A stretch of DNA of 64,000 nt from CBDFNC01 sp965249895 (GTDB lineage: Bacteria > Pseudomonadota > Gammaproteobacteria > Enterobacterales > CBDFNC01), in NCBI GenBank assembly GCA_965249895.1, contig CBDFNC010000005.1:806001-870000 (forward strand). The letters are read 5' to 3'. The notes beneath the pieces are model-generated. The model made no database searches and was not told where the DNA came from. It saw only the letters and a program-made list of their open reading frames with translations. Positions 1 through 9,523 of the stretch are shown piece by piece (the stretch's first letter is position 1; the number at the start of each line of letters is the position of its first letter). The position numbers and the translations under genes were made by a program.

Positions 1-667
1 ACTGTTGGCTGATACCGATATGCTTAACTGTTGCGACCAAAGTGACATCGGGTAACGCATCGACGGAAAGCGATAAGGTTTGCCCTGGGGTTAACTTGAG
101 ATAATCTCGTTCAAGGAGGATAAACCTGGCTTTAATGGGGTTCAGAGACGCCAGTATAAATAAGGGATCGCCGGGTTTTACCCAGCCGCCAACCTCGGCT
201 TGTGCTTCCACCACATACCCCGAAAACGGCGCTTTTGTCTCGGTCTGCTCCAGGTTTATGTGCGCTTGACGTACTTCCATATCCGCCAGCATAAAGTTAG
301 CTTTCGCCAGCTGGTAGTTCACCGATACCTGATCCAACTCAGACAGAGACACATTATTATTTTTCTGCAAATTTTTAATCCGTTTTAACTGTTGCGTTTT
401 ATGCTCCAGTTCAATGCTTGCCAGTTCTTTTTTGCTCAGGCTAACGGATAACTGATGCTGATAATCCGTTACGTCAATACGAACAACCACCTGCCCCTTA
501 GTGATCTTGTCTCCCAGTTCAATCTGATACTGCTGGATCTGCCCGACCTCCTGAGCCGGTACGGCAACTTGCTTGTCTGGCACCAGCTCTCCCACCAGGT
601 GTAACGGTGATGCCGCGTGGGTAAGTCCGCTCACTATCACAGCGAACAAACCTATTAAGTATTTCAT
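1..667 (-). CDS. RND efflux periplasmic adaptor (HlyD/MFP family), 3' end outside window
   Basis: This gene encodes a membrane-fusion protein that would link an inner-membrane efflux pump to an outer-membrane channel. The reading frame starts at an ATG (667-665) preceded by a GGAGGT ribosome site. It begins with a signal peptide (about residues 1-19), followed by a first lipoyl-like half (VPAQEVGQI.. GDKITKGQVVVRID), a coiled-coil hairpin rich in Lys/Glu/Gln (about residues 70-130) and the second lipoyl half (TKAPFSGYVVEAQAEVGGWV). The beta-barrel domain begins before the window edge cuts the gene. The family assignment is firm; the pump partner lies outside. It is divergent from the response regulator at 767, across a shared control region. 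Confidence 0.85.
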   Translation of the reverse strand, partial: MKYLIGLFAVIVSGLTHAASPLHLVGELVPDKQVAVPAQEVGQIQQYQIELGDKITKGQVVVRIDVTDYQHQLSVSLSKKELASIELEHKTQQLKRIKNLQKNNNVSLSELDQVSVNYQLAKANFMLADMEVRQAHINLEQTETKAPFSGYVVEAQAEVGGWVKPGDPLFILASLNPIKARFILLERDYLKLTPGQTLSLSVDALPDVTLVATVKHIGISQQ

Positions 668-707
668 ATCAACCTCCAGTAATTTGTTTTCACTGTATCA
701 GGCCGTT

Positions 708-725
708 TGTGACACTTTTGTCACA
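708..725. promoter_or_regulatory. Inverted repeat TGTGACA-4-TGTCACA in divergent promoter region
   Basis: A perfect 7-4-7 inverted repeat lies between the efflux adaptor (start 667) and the response regulator (start 767). A related degenerate copy (TGTGACA..GCGACA) lies near 2636-2653 at the end of the kinase gene, just before the DUF2860 gene. The location suggests an operator, perhaps for the adjacent response regulator. The regulator assignment is inference. Confidence 0.5.
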
Positions 726-766
726 TCATTCGTTGCATTATGATGGGGCCAATTAAGGAGAAATAA

Positions 767-1426
767 ATGCGCATACTGGTCGTTGAAGACACAATTGATA
801 TCGCCGCAAATATCGGAGATTACCTGGAGATAAAAGGCCACGAGGTGGATTTTGCCTATCATGGCCAGGCGGCATTAGCTCTACTAAAACAAAGCCAGTT
901 CGATGTTATTGTGTTAGATATTATGATGCCGGGCATAGATGGGTTAACCCTATGCAAGCTGCTCAGAAACCAGTTTTGTCTGGATATCCCCATTCTATTT
1001 CTAACCGCGCGCGACTCGCTGGAAGACAAGCTAACCGGTTTTGAAGTGGGCGGCGACGACTATCTGGTCAAACCTTTTGCTCTGGAAGAGTTGCATTGCC
1101 GGTTACAGGCCCTTTGTACCCGCGGTCGGCGTAAAATACGTAAAACCCTCTGCTACGGACCTTTAACCATTGACCCTAATGCAATGTCCGCCAGTTGTGC
1201 CGGCCAGGCACTGCGACTGGACCCCATTCAATTCGACATACTGAAACTCCTGTTGCAAAACGCGCCTGTTCTGGTGACAAAAGAGGACATTGAATATGCC
1301 ATCTGGCAGGGAGATGCTGGCGAGTCCAGTGCCCTGCGAACCCATATTTACAGGCTTCGAAGCGCGCTGAACGATGACTTAATTGAAACCGTGCATGGCA
1401 AGGGGTATCGCATTCGTGAGTGTTAA
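767..1426 (+). CDS. OmpR/PhoB-family response regulator
   Basis: This is a two-component DNA-binding regulator of 219 residues, the normal length for the family. The receiver domain (about 1-115) shows the acidic pair near the N-terminus (VVEDT), the phosphoacceptor Asp in VIVLDIMMPG and the conserved Lys in LVKPF. The winged-helix domain follows (about 125-219), ending in the typical GKGYRI wing. An AAGGAG site sits just before the ATG. The partner kinase overlaps its 3' end by 11 nt, so the two are translationally coupled. The neighbouring efflux adaptor and outer-membrane protein are plausible targets. Confidence 0.93.
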   Translation: MRILVVEDTIDIAANIGDYLEIKGHEVDFAYHGQAALALLKQSQFDVIVLDIMMPGIDGLTLCKLLRNQFCLDIPILFLTARDSLEDKLTGFEVGGDDYLVKPFALEELHCRLQALCTRGRRKIRKTLCYGPLTIDPNAMSASCAGQALRLDPIQFDILKLLLQNAPVLVTKEDIEYAIWQGDAGESSALRTHIYRLRSALNDDLIETVHGKGYRIREC

Positions 1427-2672
1427 ACAAAAGATCAGAACCTGGTTTGGTCAAAGTATCTACAACCAAATCTTCGGTTTTATTTTTGCCTTTAGTCTAT
1501 TGCTGAGCCTGACTGTAGGTGTAATTGGCTGGAGCACTTTGGAAATCACTGCCGACAGCTTCATAAACCAAAGACTGGAACAAGCGATGGACAGGCTGTT
1601 AGTGGAGTCCAAAACTAACGGTGAATTGATAAAACTGAATCATGGCGAATTTAAAACCTACCAAAGCGGTGAGGCTCTACCCAATTTTATCGCCGCATTT
1701 AGTATTCCCGGCTTATACGAAGTCCACGGCCCAAATATTCATATTGAAGTGGTGGAAAACCCTCTGGGAGAAGGACTTTACTATCTCGTATATCAGCCAG
1801 ATAAAGACGATATTGTCGCCAAATATGGCTCAGAAATAGATATCCATATTATGCTGACCATGACGCTGATTATTGTGCTTGGCTTTTTTGCTGCGCATTT
1901 TTTAGCATCAAAAATATCAGCTCCCATTCGTCAACTGGCCATCGACGTCCATCAAATCCAACCCCAGCAAGCATTTCCACCGTTGGAACGACAAGATGAA
2001 TTGGGCATGTTGAGCACTGCATTTAGCGACACAGTAAATCGGATAAACGCCTTTATACACAGGGAAAAAAGCTTTAATCGGTATGCCAGCCATGAGCTGC
2101 GAACGCCGGTAGCGGTGATCCAAGGTGCGCTTGAACTATTAGACCACACACAAATGGCAAAAGATCACCCTAAGCCGTTAAAGCGTATCTCTGATGCCAA
2201 TGAGCAAATGAAAGATTTGATTGCCACATTCCTGACATTAGGTTGTGAACAAGCTTCATCGTTGGATATAGAACAAAGACTACCCGCTCAAACATTACTG
2301 CAAGAGAGCTTAGCGGCCTTTGCCCAATTGCAAATCAGCCGTCAAATTACCTTGCGACATAACCTCGGCCATACCACCGGTCCCGAGTTGCCCAAAGCCC
2401 TCGGTCAGGTCCTTTTTAACAACCTAATCCGCAACGCCATGAGTTATTGTGACAAGCGGGTAAAAGTTGTACTAAATGCCCATAGTCTGGTGATCATTAA
2501 CGATTTGTCTGCCCATAACAGCCAGGGCTACGGTCATGGCATAGAAATCATGGAGCAAATTTGCCAGCGTGCCGGATGGACCTATTTAAAAAGAAATAAC
2601 GGCAAATATTATATATCCCAAATAAATTTCACCCCATGTGACAAGTTTGCGACAAACACTCAGGTAGATTAG
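1416..2672 (+). CDS. Sensor histidine kinase
   Basis: This is the membrane sensor kinase partner of the preceding regulator, about 418 residues from the GTG at 1416 (AAGGGG site upstream). An ATG at 1395 and a TTG at 1383 are alternative starts. It has two membrane helices (IFGFIFAFSLLLSLTVGVIGW and IHIMLTMTLIIVLGFFAAHFL) around a periplasmic loop of about 120 residues, a HAMP region, and an H-box with the phospho-His in SHELRTPV. The ATPase domain is compact: the N-box reads NNLIRNAMSY, the usual DxGxG is replaced by VIINDL, and the G-box is GYGHGIEIM. The input signal is unknown. Confidence 0.9.
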   Translation: MSVKQKIRTWFGQSIYNQIFGFIFAFSLLLSLTVGVIGWSTLEITADSFINQRLEQAMDRLLVESKTNGELIKLNHGEFKTYQSGEALPNFIAAFSIPGLYEVHGPNIHIEVVENPLGEGLYYLVYQPDKDDIVAKYGSEIDIHIMLTMTLIIVLGFFAAHFLASKISAPIRQLAIDVHQIQPQQAFPPLERQDELGMLSTAFSDTVNRINAFIHREKSFNRYASHELRTPVAVIQGALELLDHTQMAKDHPKPLKRISDANEQMKDLIATFLTLGCEQASSLDIEQRLPAQTLLQESLAAFAQLQISRQITLRHNLGHTTGPELPKALGQVLFNNLIRNAMSYCDKRVKVVLNAHSLVIINDLSAHNSQGYGHGIEIMEQICQRAGWTYLKRNNGKYYISQINFTPCDKFATNTQVD

Positions 2673-2705
2673 CCGTAGAATTTATCTCGCAAAGGAAATG
2701 TCACA

Positions 2706-3686
2706 ATGAAATTTAGGGTTATCGCAGCACCGCTATTGTTCGGATGTTTATCTCCAACCGCCTCAGCCGAGCTGGCCAACGAAGCGGGCTTTAGTGGCCA
2801 GCTTAGCCTTCATGTCGGTGCAAAACGCGAAACGTCACAGTTCATCACCGATGAAAATGAAACCCAGACGAGCTTAAGTGCTTCAGCTCCCAGCAGTACC
2901 CAAATTGTCCCCTTCCCCATGTGGGACCTGAACTACACATTTAACGGTTTAAACAACCAAGTCTACTTTAAAAGTGACCTCGAAGGCATGGCCAGCGGCT
3001 TTTACACCGAATTGGGCGTGCGCCATGGATTTAGCGATGGCACAGCCGTTAGTTTAGGTTATATCCCTGGGCTTATCGCCAGAGAAACCTGGCAAGACCC
3101 CTTCCAAACCGGCAGTAAACGCCAGGTGACAGATGAGAATATATCCGGTATTAGGCTCTCTGCCGATAACCTATTTGGCTCGGCGTTCTCCGGTGAGTTA
3201 GCTTATGGCAATCGTAAAATTGAAGATGAAACAAGTGGCTTACATGGCTACTCGACTCAACAGCAGCATCAATTACAACGTTCTGGATACCTGACTTACC
3301 TGTCGTTAACGCACCAGTTAACCATAACTGAAACCAGCTACCTGGAAAGTGAAGTTCACTGGCTCAACAATGACGCCGATGGTGATGCGATGAACAGCCA
3401 ACGAGTTGGGTTGGAGCTGGAGTATCAGCAACGCTTTGGCTCCCATCTTGTTTTGCTTGGCGCAAACTACTTCAAACATGACTACAAGGACACGCATCCC
3501 GTGTTCTCTTTTACCCGTGACGACGACCAGGTGGGCGCGTCTTTGGGTTACGTCTACCTGGCGCCTTTTGGATTAACGCAATGGAGCACTATCGTCAGAG
3601 CCGGTTGGGATAAATCAGACTCTAATATCGACTTTTATGATTCCGAGGAACTGCTGACAACAGTGGGTGTAATGTACCGGTTTTAA
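2706..3686 (+). CDS. DUF2860-type outer-membrane beta-barrel protein
   Basis: This is an exported protein of 326 residues with a signal peptide ending around SASA/E (about residue 21). Many alternating hydrophobic beta strands follow, and it ends in Phe (VGVMYRF), the usual outer-membrane barrel terminus. The overall pattern resembles the DUF2860 family found in Vibrio and relatives, whose function is not established. It lies 33 nt after the kinase gene with its own AGGAAA ribosome site, so it is probably in the same transcript. It may be an envelope component controlled by the two-component system. The family call is from memory of the pattern, not a search. Confidence 0.65.
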   Translation: MKFRVIAAPLLFGCLSPTASAELANEAGFSGQLSLHVGAKRETSQFITDENETQTSLSASAPSSTQIVPFPMWDLNYTFNGLNNQVYFKSDLEGMASGFYTELGVRHGFSDGTAVSLGYIPGLIARETWQDPFQTGSKRQVTDENISGIRLSADNLFGSAFSGELAYGNRKIEDETSGLHGYSTQQQHQLQRSGYLTYLSLTHQLTITETSYLESEVHWLNNDADGDAMNSQRVGLELEYQQRFGSHLVLLGANYFKHDYKDTHPVFSFTRDDDQVGASLGYVYLAPFGLTQWSTIVRAGWDKSDSNIDFYDSEELLTTVGVMYRF

Positions 3687-3725
3687 GTTCGCGACTGACC
3701 ACCCTGAAGCAAGGCAAATCGTCGT

Positions 3726-3780
3726 TCCTGAGATGTTAAATGCATGGATGCGCGTTCGGCGAACCTTGTAAGCACAGGTT
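3726..3780 (+). repeat. Dispersed repeat A, copy 1
   Basis: This intergenic block contains GAGATGTTAAATGCATGGAT followed by GCGCGTTCGGCGAACCTTG. Two more copies lie at 13529-13590 (reverse orientation) and 55787-55845. It is a non-coding dispersed repeat. Confidence 0.7.
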
Positions 3781-3959
3781 TCGCCCTATTCGCCGGTCGA
3801 GAGGCATCTGCTCCTTGTATCTCTTCAGGAACACTGGTTAGCTCACCCATTCCCGTTTGCATTGACATAGTAGTCCAGCCATTAGAATATGACCGGACTA
3901 CAAAAAGGTCTTTTGTTAACGCTAAGATCTTCTTTCTTAGAATAAAAAATAGAGTATTA

Positions 3960-4913
3960 ATGAACGACTTTTACCCAGAAATAACCCCGTACGATGACTT
4001 TTTATTGGCTGTAGACGAGCAACACCAAATTTATGTAGAACAATGTGGTAACCCTGACGGCCAGCCCGTCTTGTTTATTCACGGAGGTCCAGGTGGAGGC
4101 TGCTCGACCAATGATCGCCGTTTTTTCGACCCGGAGCAGTACCGGATTATTTTATTTGACCAACGCGGTTGTGGCCGTTCATTACCACACGGTTGTCTAG
4201 ATAATAATGAAACCGGATTTCTGGTAGAAGATATCGAAAAAATCCGCGAAAAGTTGTCTATTAACCAATGGCATATCTTTGGGGGGTCTTGGGGCTCAAC
4301 CTTAGCGCTGGTTTATGCGCAAACTCATCCGACTAAAGTAACCAGCTTAGTATTGCGCGGCATCTATTTAGGCCGCCCGGAAGATACTGGGTGGACCTTC
4401 ACCGGCGGCGGAGCTACCCGCCTTTACCCTGATTACTGGCAAGAATACCTGGACGCCTTACCCGAAGGTGAATCACAAGCGTCGGTGCGAGCCGCATACG
4501 ACATCATGGTTGGTGATGATAAAGTAGCGGCAATGAAAGTGGCTAAAGCCTGGAGCATATGGGAAATACGTTGTTGTACGCTGATCCCGGATCAAGCGTT
4601 TGTTGACGCGGCCACAGATGATGAAAGTTGCTGGACCTTAGCGCGCCATGAGGCACATTTTATGGTCCACGATTGCTTCCTATCGGACAATCAAATCCTA
4701 GCCAACTGCGATAAAATCCAGGATATTCCAACCACAATTGTGCATGGCCGTTATGACATTGTTTGCCCGTTTGACAACGCCTGGTTATTGCACCAACAGC
4801 TGCCAAACTCCAAATTAGTGGTCAGTGAATCAGCCGGTCATGCTTCAATTGAACCGGGTACTAAGCACCATTTAATTAATGCAACTCAACAAATGCTAAC
4901 GCTTATTGATTAA
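3960..4913 (+). CDS. pip: Proline iminopeptidase
   Basis: This alpha/beta-hydrolase of 317 residues, the usual length for the family, releases N-terminal proline from peptides in the cytoplasm (peptidase family S33). It shows the oxyanion-hole motif HGGPGGG, the family signature DQRGCGRS, the nucleophile Ser in GGSWGS, an Asp in GRYDIVCP and the catalytic His in GHASIEPG. The frame is open further upstream to 3744, but that part covers repeat A and lacks family similarity, so the ATG at 3960 (start MNDFYPEITPYD) is chosen. It is a stand-alone gene. Confidence 0.93.
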   Translation: MNDFYPEITPYDDFLLAVDEQHQIYVEQCGNPDGQPVLFIHGGPGGGCSTNDRRFFDPEQYRIILFDQRGCGRSLPHGCLDNNETGFLVEDIEKIREKLSINQWHIFGGSWGSTLALVYAQTHPTKVTSLVLRGIYLGRPEDTGWTFTGGGATRLYPDYWQEYLDALPEGESQASVRAAYDIMVGDDKVAAMKVAKAWSIWEIRCCTLIPDQAFVDAATDDESCWTLARHEAHFMVHDCFLSDNQILANCDKIQDIPTTIVHGRYDIVCPFDNAWLLHQQLPNSKLVVSESAGHASIEPGTKHHLINATQQMLTLID

Positions 4914-4935
4914 CCTGCCCCGTGCTTATGTTTAA

Positions 4936-4968
4936 CCGAGAGTAGTCAAACAATATACTCACTCTCGG
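4936..4968 (+). terminator. Possible transcript end hairpin after pip
   Basis: An 8-bp perfect stem CCGAGAGT/ACTCTCGG with a 17-nt loop lies just downstream of the pip stop. There is no T-run, so factor-independent termination is doubtful. Confidence 0.3.
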
Positions 4969-5038
4969 CCGCTAAACTAAAGACAAATAGCTCATTTATT
5001 CCTTCATATATACTTGTTACAGCAACACTCAGTAATAA

Positions 5039-5830
5039 GTGAGCACCTTGCTAAACCTAACCACGATACATATCGCTCTCGCCCTGTTCTTGTTAGCCCT
5101 TCCGCTACAAGCCAAGGCACTATGCCAGACATTAAATTACACTTGGGCAGATTGGAAACCCTATGTATTTATGGAAAGTAACGAGTTACAAGGGCTTGAT
5201 TTTAAACTAGTGGAAAAAATCCTAGACCACGCGGGGTGCAAAATCAGCTACAACTCACTAGAGGTCCCTTGGCCCAGGCAATTGCTCTGGGTAGAGCAAG
5301 GCAAAGCCGACTTTGTGACTGGTGCGTCTAAAACACCGGAAAGAGAGTTATACGCACACTTTTCCTTGCCCTATCGCCAAGAGAGTGTAGCGCTTTTTAT
5401 CCGTAAGTCGGACATTGGCAAATATAAGATAAACACGCTCGCTGATATTGTGAATTCTGGCATCATTTCCTTTGGAGTATTCCGAGGCTCGTATAATGGC
5501 GAAGAGTTCCAACGATTAAAAAAAACAGACAGGTTTCGAAACATGTTAAATATCGGCCAGGATGACAAAAAAAACCTATTAAGGTTGGTTGGAAAAAGAG
5601 TTGACGCCCTGTTAATGGATACTGTGTCTGGGGTGGGCGACATCAAGAAGTTTGGTCTTGAAAACGACATTGTTCGACACCCTATGCCCGCCATCATCAC
5701 AGGCCATGTACACATAATGTTCAGTAAAAAAACGGTTCCGCTGTCTGTCGTGAAGGATGTGAATAGAAGCTATACGGACTTAAAAAAATCGGGTCAGTTA
5801 GAAAACCTATTTGACGAATACCTGCACTGA
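5039..5830 (+). CDS. Periplasmic family 3 solute-binding protein
   Basis: This is an exported amino-acid-type binding protein (SBP_bac_3 fold) of 263 residues from a GTG start. A TTG at 5048 is an alternative start, and no strong ribosome site is seen for either. The signal peptide ends at about QAKA/L. The mature part shows the family pattern LQGLDFKLVEKIL, then ADFVTGASKTPERE and the DALLMD segment of lobe two. No permease or ATPase gene is nearby, so it is an orphan, as is common for this family in marine gammaproteobacteria. A second member lies at 9524-10309. The ligand cannot be told. Confidence 0.8.
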   Translation: MSTLLNLTTIHIALALFLLALPLQAKALCQTLNYTWADWKPYVFMESNELQGLDFKLVEKILDHAGCKISYNSLEVPWPRQLLWVEQGKADFVTGASKTPERELYAHFSLPYRQESVALFIRKSDIGKYKINTLADIVNSGIISFGVFRGSYNGEEFQRLKKTDRFRNMLNIGQDDKKNLLRLVGKRVDALLMDTVSGVGDIKKFGLENDIVRHPMPAIITGHVHIMFSKKTVPLSVVKDVNRSYTDLKKSGQLENLFDEYLH

Positions 5831-6019
5831 GTTCACCTAAATAAGTTTCCTTCTTCTTCTGCCCACAGGGTCTAAATATCCAAATTGGAGAGCAGCATCG
5901 TTGCAAATGAACTCGGTTAATTTCATCAGAAATTAGTCCATTTTTAATGAAGAAATCTGCAATTTTTTCTGCTTAAATCATATTTATTGTCTTGATTGGA
6001 ATGACAAAAGGAAGCCGAC

Positions 6020-6907
6020 ATGAAAAAACATCTAGTGTTAACCTGCTCATTGGCCCTGCTGTTTAGCGGCCAATTAAGCGCCGACGGACATAAAGAGGCA
6101 CTTAAAGCCGATAAACTCGCGGCTAATATCTACATGCTGTCCGGTAAGGGTGGCAATATAGGTGTGATGACGGGCGAGGATGGGACATTTTTAATCGATG
6201 ATCAATTCGCCCCTGTTACCCCAGCTATCCAGGCCATGTTAAAGGAAATCGGTGGCGACTCGCCACGCTTCCTGATCAACACTCATTTCCATGGTGACCA
6301 TACCGGCGGCAACGAAAACTTTGGTAAGTCTGGCACCCTGATAATGGCCCACGACCATGTACGCAAACGCATGGCCGAGGGTTACAGCATAGACACGTTT
6401 AAAATGACCTCTCCCCCTGCCAATAAAGATGCTTTACCTGTGGTTACCTTTAATCACCAATTAGGTCTGCATATCAACGGTGAGAGCCTTAGGGCAATCC
6501 ATGTGGCCAACGCCCATACCGATGGCGACAGCATAATACATTTCCCTAACGCCAATATTATTCACACTGGTGATATCTTCTTTAACGGCTTTTTCCCCTT
6601 TATCGATGTCCCCCATGGTGGCTCCCTGAAAGGCACCGTATCGGCAGTTGATGAGATATTACTCCTGGCCGATGACAACACGAAAATTATGCCAGGTCAT
6701 GGCGCTGTCGCAACCAAAGCAGATCTTAAACGCTACCGGGATATGTTACAGCAAGCCTATGAACGGCTGAGTAAACTCAAAGGAAAAGGTTTATCCCTGC
6801 AACAAACCCAGGCAGAAAAACCGCTTGCTGACTTAGATAGCAAATGGGGTAAGGCAATATTTAGTTCACAGAAATGGATAGCAGTTGTTTATCAGGGTCT
6901 GGATTAA
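6020..6907 (+). CDS. Secreted metallo-beta-lactamase-fold hydrolase
   Basis: This exported MBL-fold enzyme of 295 residues has a clear signal peptide (MKKHLVLTCSLALLFSGQLSA). The metal site motif is THFHGDHTGG (HxHxDH). Further ligands are visible: a His in VANAHTDGD, an Asp in HTGDIFFNG and a His in MPGHGAV. It is more like the general MBL hydrolases than true beta-lactamases, so antibiotic hydrolysis should not be assumed. A good AGGAAG site precedes the ATG. It is followed directly by a strong hairpin shared with the convergent gene. Confidence 0.88.
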   Translation: MKKHLVLTCSLALLFSGQLSADGHKEALKADKLAANIYMLSGKGGNIGVMTGEDGTFLIDDQFAPVTPAIQAMLKEIGGDSPRFLINTHFHGDHTGGNENFGKSGTLIMAHDHVRKRMAEGYSIDTFKMTSPPANKDALPVVTFNHQLGLHINGESLRAIHVANAHTDGDSIIHFPNANIIHTGDIFFNGFFPFIDVPHGGSLKGTVSAVDEILLLADDNTKIMPGHGAVATKADLKRYRDMLQQAYERLSKLKGKGLSLQQTQAEKPLADLDSKWGKAIFSSQKWIAVVYQGLD

Positions 6908-6910
6908 CAC

Positions 6911-6939
6911 TTAGTGGGCTACCTTTGGTAGCCCACTAA
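6911..6939. terminator. Convergent terminator-like hairpin
   Basis: This is a perfect 13-bp stem (TTAGTGGGCTACC and its complement) with a TTT loop. It lies 4 nt after the MBL stop and 10 nt before the stop of the convergent M14-like gene. A T-tract follows on the + strand at 6954-6959, so it can serve both genes. Confidence 0.7.
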
Positions 6940-6948
6940 GGCAAAGAC

Positions 6949-7869
6949 TTAAATTTTTTGATTTAGATAGTCGAGAGCGCCGGTGATGGCCGCAACCTGT
7001 GCATTGTTACACTCTTCATCTGTTACCAAGGGGCTATCAGGGTATACTTCTGTCGTTGTAGCATACAGGCTGTCGGTAAAACCGCTGCACAGTCCCAACT
7101 CCTTGGTCGCGTAGTTCACTACACCTTCCTGAGACAGGGGTACTCCAATTATTTTTCCTTGCTCATCTGGCGGGGCAATATGAGTCACTTTTTTAACCGA
7201 TGCGATAATTGCCTTTTGAAAAGTATTCATTGGATTTTCAGTATCACCCACCAGGTAAAATCCATCCGGGATATTCCAGTTAGTGTGCTCTACCCCATCC
7301 CTGGCAGCAAGTGCGGGTCTGAATTCTGTGTTGTCGGTATCTGTCGTTTCGTGCAAATCAATATGAGCCGTAATCTCAACACCCAGTGAAGCCACAAATT
7401 GCATTAAAGCGGCTGATTCCTCAGACGGGCTGTCCTTGTAAAAAGAACGGTTAGGATCCACTGCATTTGGGTTCCAGCGATTGATTGCTTCATAACCCCA
7501 GGGGCTTACACATGGCGCAACAACAATATTAAACTTGTCACTATAGTTGTGCGCTTGTGTGTCAAGGAATGCAATTGCGCCAAACACACCACTGGTTTCA
7601 TAACCATGTACACCACCGGTTACCAGGATTGTCGGTTTATTGCTATTCCACGCACGTGTTTTAACTGCAAAAAGCGGATATCTTTTTACGTCATAAGAAA
7701 GTGCACCATATTGAATAATGTCAAAGCTAGCTTTGAGGGGTTCGAGCTTAGTTACCACCTCTTGCTGATATGAGCGTTTTATCGATGTACTTGCCAACCA
7801 AGCGGATTTTTCGTCTGATCCCCATTTTTTGCCTGAGCTGCCAATCGGGTATACCTGTGAGTGGGTCAT
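6949..7869 (-). CDS. Zinc M14-type peptidase / succinylglutamate desuccinylase-aspartoacylase family
   Basis: This zinc-dependent deacylase or carboxypeptidase-like enzyme has 306 residues. Zinc-site motifs are HGYETSG (His and Glu ligands in TGGVHGYET) and a second His in HIDLHETTD. An Arg/Asn region PWGYEAINRWNPNAVDPNRSF matches the substrate-binding region of M14 enzymes. The ATG at 7869 follows a GAAAGG site; a TTG at 7884 would add five residues. The exact substrate (peptide, acyl-amino acid) cannot be told. It is convergent with the MBL gene. Confidence 0.82.
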   Translation of the reverse strand: MTHSQVYPIGSSGKKWGSDEKSAWLASTSIKRSYQQEVVTKLEPLKASFDIIQYGALSYDVKRYPLFAVKTRAWNSNKPTILVTGGVHGYETSGVFGAIAFLDTQAHNYSDKFNIVVAPCVSPWGYEAINRWNPNAVDPNRSFYKDSPSEESAALMQFVASLGVEITAHIDLHETTDTDNTEFRPALAARDGVEHTNWNIPDGFYLVGDTENPMNTFQKAIIASVKKVTHIAPPDEQGKIIGVPLSQEGVVNYATKELGLCSGFTDSLYATTTEVYPDSPLVTDEECNNAQVAAITGALDYLNQKI

Positions 7870-8092
7870 CTGTCTGCCTTTCAATCGTCGGTTTTACGGC
7901 GCTAAAATGGACAAGGAGAATAAACATCCCAGTCGTTTTTGGCAACTATATTTGAGAAGAATAAAATCGCTTTTTATACCACGATAATCTGCTGTTCTGG
8001 TCAACGCTAACAAGAAACTTTTTGAGTGTTTCCACAACAAATCAAACGAATACCTTGTACGCCCGTTTTTCATCCAAGCTTAGTTGCTATCC

Positions 8093-9280
8093 TTATACCC
8101 GTATCAATGCTTGTTTACCAACAACCAGATAGCGCCATATTTTTTCTAATGGGCCGGTTTTGTGCTTTTTCATCCATGCATTAGCCAAAACAATCTGTAG
8201 TAAGCTCAAGAAAAATACAATTATAAACAATGAAACCCTGTCCCAGCTGCCATATGTGGCTGGAAACAACCATTGAAACAAGGTAACCGTAGCCAGAGAC
8301 TGGAAGATGTATAGGGTAAATGCCATTCGCCCGCACGCGATAAAGGGTTGGATTAAGAATGAGTGCTTCTTTGTTATAAATATGATGACTTTTGCATAAC
8401 TCAATGCACAAAATATAGAGATATACATATTGAGCAACTGTACAGTCAACCCAAGCTCAGTATTAAACCCTATTTCACCTCTGTAGTAATAAATCAAAGC
8501 CGCTAACAGGTTAGCGATAAGTCCTGTACAGCACCACCTGACTAAATTATCAGTTTGACTGAAGAAGCCTTTACTGTATAGGGCCATCCCCATCAGCATA
8601 AGGCCTCCGGTATGGAGCATCACTATGGGCAAAACAGAAAGTACTTGTAAGTGGTATACCTTAATGTTGAGCGGGATTTGTTCGGTAAGAAAATCACCTG
8701 TCGCAGCTTGAATTAGCATAGTTTCCTGCTCGCCTGAAAGTGGGATAAACCAACCAAGCATAGGGGGAGTCATTGCCTCGAGATCGTAGCTTAATACGAG
8801 TAAGCCGATAAGCAGCATAGGTATAGTGATACAAATAACCCCTAAGGAAAGCTGTGTGCCAGGCTGCCAATTTACAGCACGATACAATGCTAATCCGGTT
8901 ATTGCGTAGACAAAAAGAATGTCTCCTGCCCAGATAAAACAAGCATGTATTGCGCCGAATAAGGCTAACCAAAATAACCTTCGCTGGATCCACTTTCCCG
9001 GCGCTTGCTGCTTTTTCTGCCAACTATTGGTTTGTATCACCAAACTAGCACCAAACAATAAGCTAAATAAGCTCAAAAAGCGGCCATCGAAAAAAATGGT
9101 TTGGATAGCGTATATCCAATAATCGCTATCAGTCGCGGCGCCATTCCAGTTAGGAGAGAAATAGGCTGGGTGCGGCATCGCCTGAGCAAAGATATTCATA
9201 AACAAGATACCTAAAATAGCCAGGCCTCTAATAACATCCAGACTCAGTACCCTTTGCGGATCACCTCGTTTTCCACTCAT
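8093..9280 (-). CDS. DUF418 (YeiB-like) multi-pass membrane protein
   Basis: This inner-membrane protein has 395 residues with about ten hydrophobic segments. The start resembles the YeiB/DUF418 signature (RVLSLDVIRGLAILGILFMNI), and a C-terminal HAP.. -type region includes CGRMAFTLYIFQS. Family function is poorly known. The ATG at 9280 follows AAAGGAAT; the open frame to 9334 adds a poorly conserved extension and is rejected. It stands alone. Confidence 0.85.
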   Translation of the reverse strand: MSGKRGDPQRVLSLDVIRGLAILGILFMNIFAQAMPHPAYFSPNWNGAATDSDYWIYAIQTIFFDGRFLSLFSLLFGASLVIQTNSWQKKQQAPGKWIQRRLFWLALFGAIHACFIWAGDILFVYAITGLALYRAVNWQPGTQLSLGVICITIPMLLIGLLVLSYDLEAMTPPMLGWFIPLSGEQETMLIQAATGDFLTEQIPLNIKVYHLQVLSVLPIVMLHTGGLMLMGMALYSKGFFSQTDNLVRWCCTGLIANLLAALIYYYRGEIGFNTELGLTVQLLNMYISIFCALSYAKVIIFITKKHSFLIQPFIACGRMAFTLYIFQSLATVTLFQWLFPATYGSWDRVSLFIIVFFLSLLQIVLANAWMKKHKTGPLEKIWRYLVVGKQALIRV

Positions 9281-9523
9281 TCTCAATATTCCTTTAAAAT
9301 ATTTACGTTGGCCGAATTTTTTGGGTGTCGCCAAAAAATAAACTAGCTTCCCCCACTAACTGGTTTAATATAACTTTTCAAATATTAATTTCGCATTAAC
9401 TACAACAAATTAGCCGGGCAGTTGGTTAAGGACTCAGGCCCTGGATTTTGGTGTGACTACAACAACCGTATTAGCATTGGTGTACTCCAACCTTTGACCT
9501 GAACATTACGCCAAGGTGTTTAG

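Noticed and set aside
3744..3959. N-terminal extension of the proline iminopeptidase
   Set aside because: The frame is open, but it covers dispersed repeat A and gives a sequence unlike the family; the ATG at 3960 gives the normal length.
6020..6907. Antibiotic-degrading beta-lactamase
   Set aside because: The MBL fold is clear, but the sequence pattern is of the general hydrolase kind, so resistance cannot be claimed.
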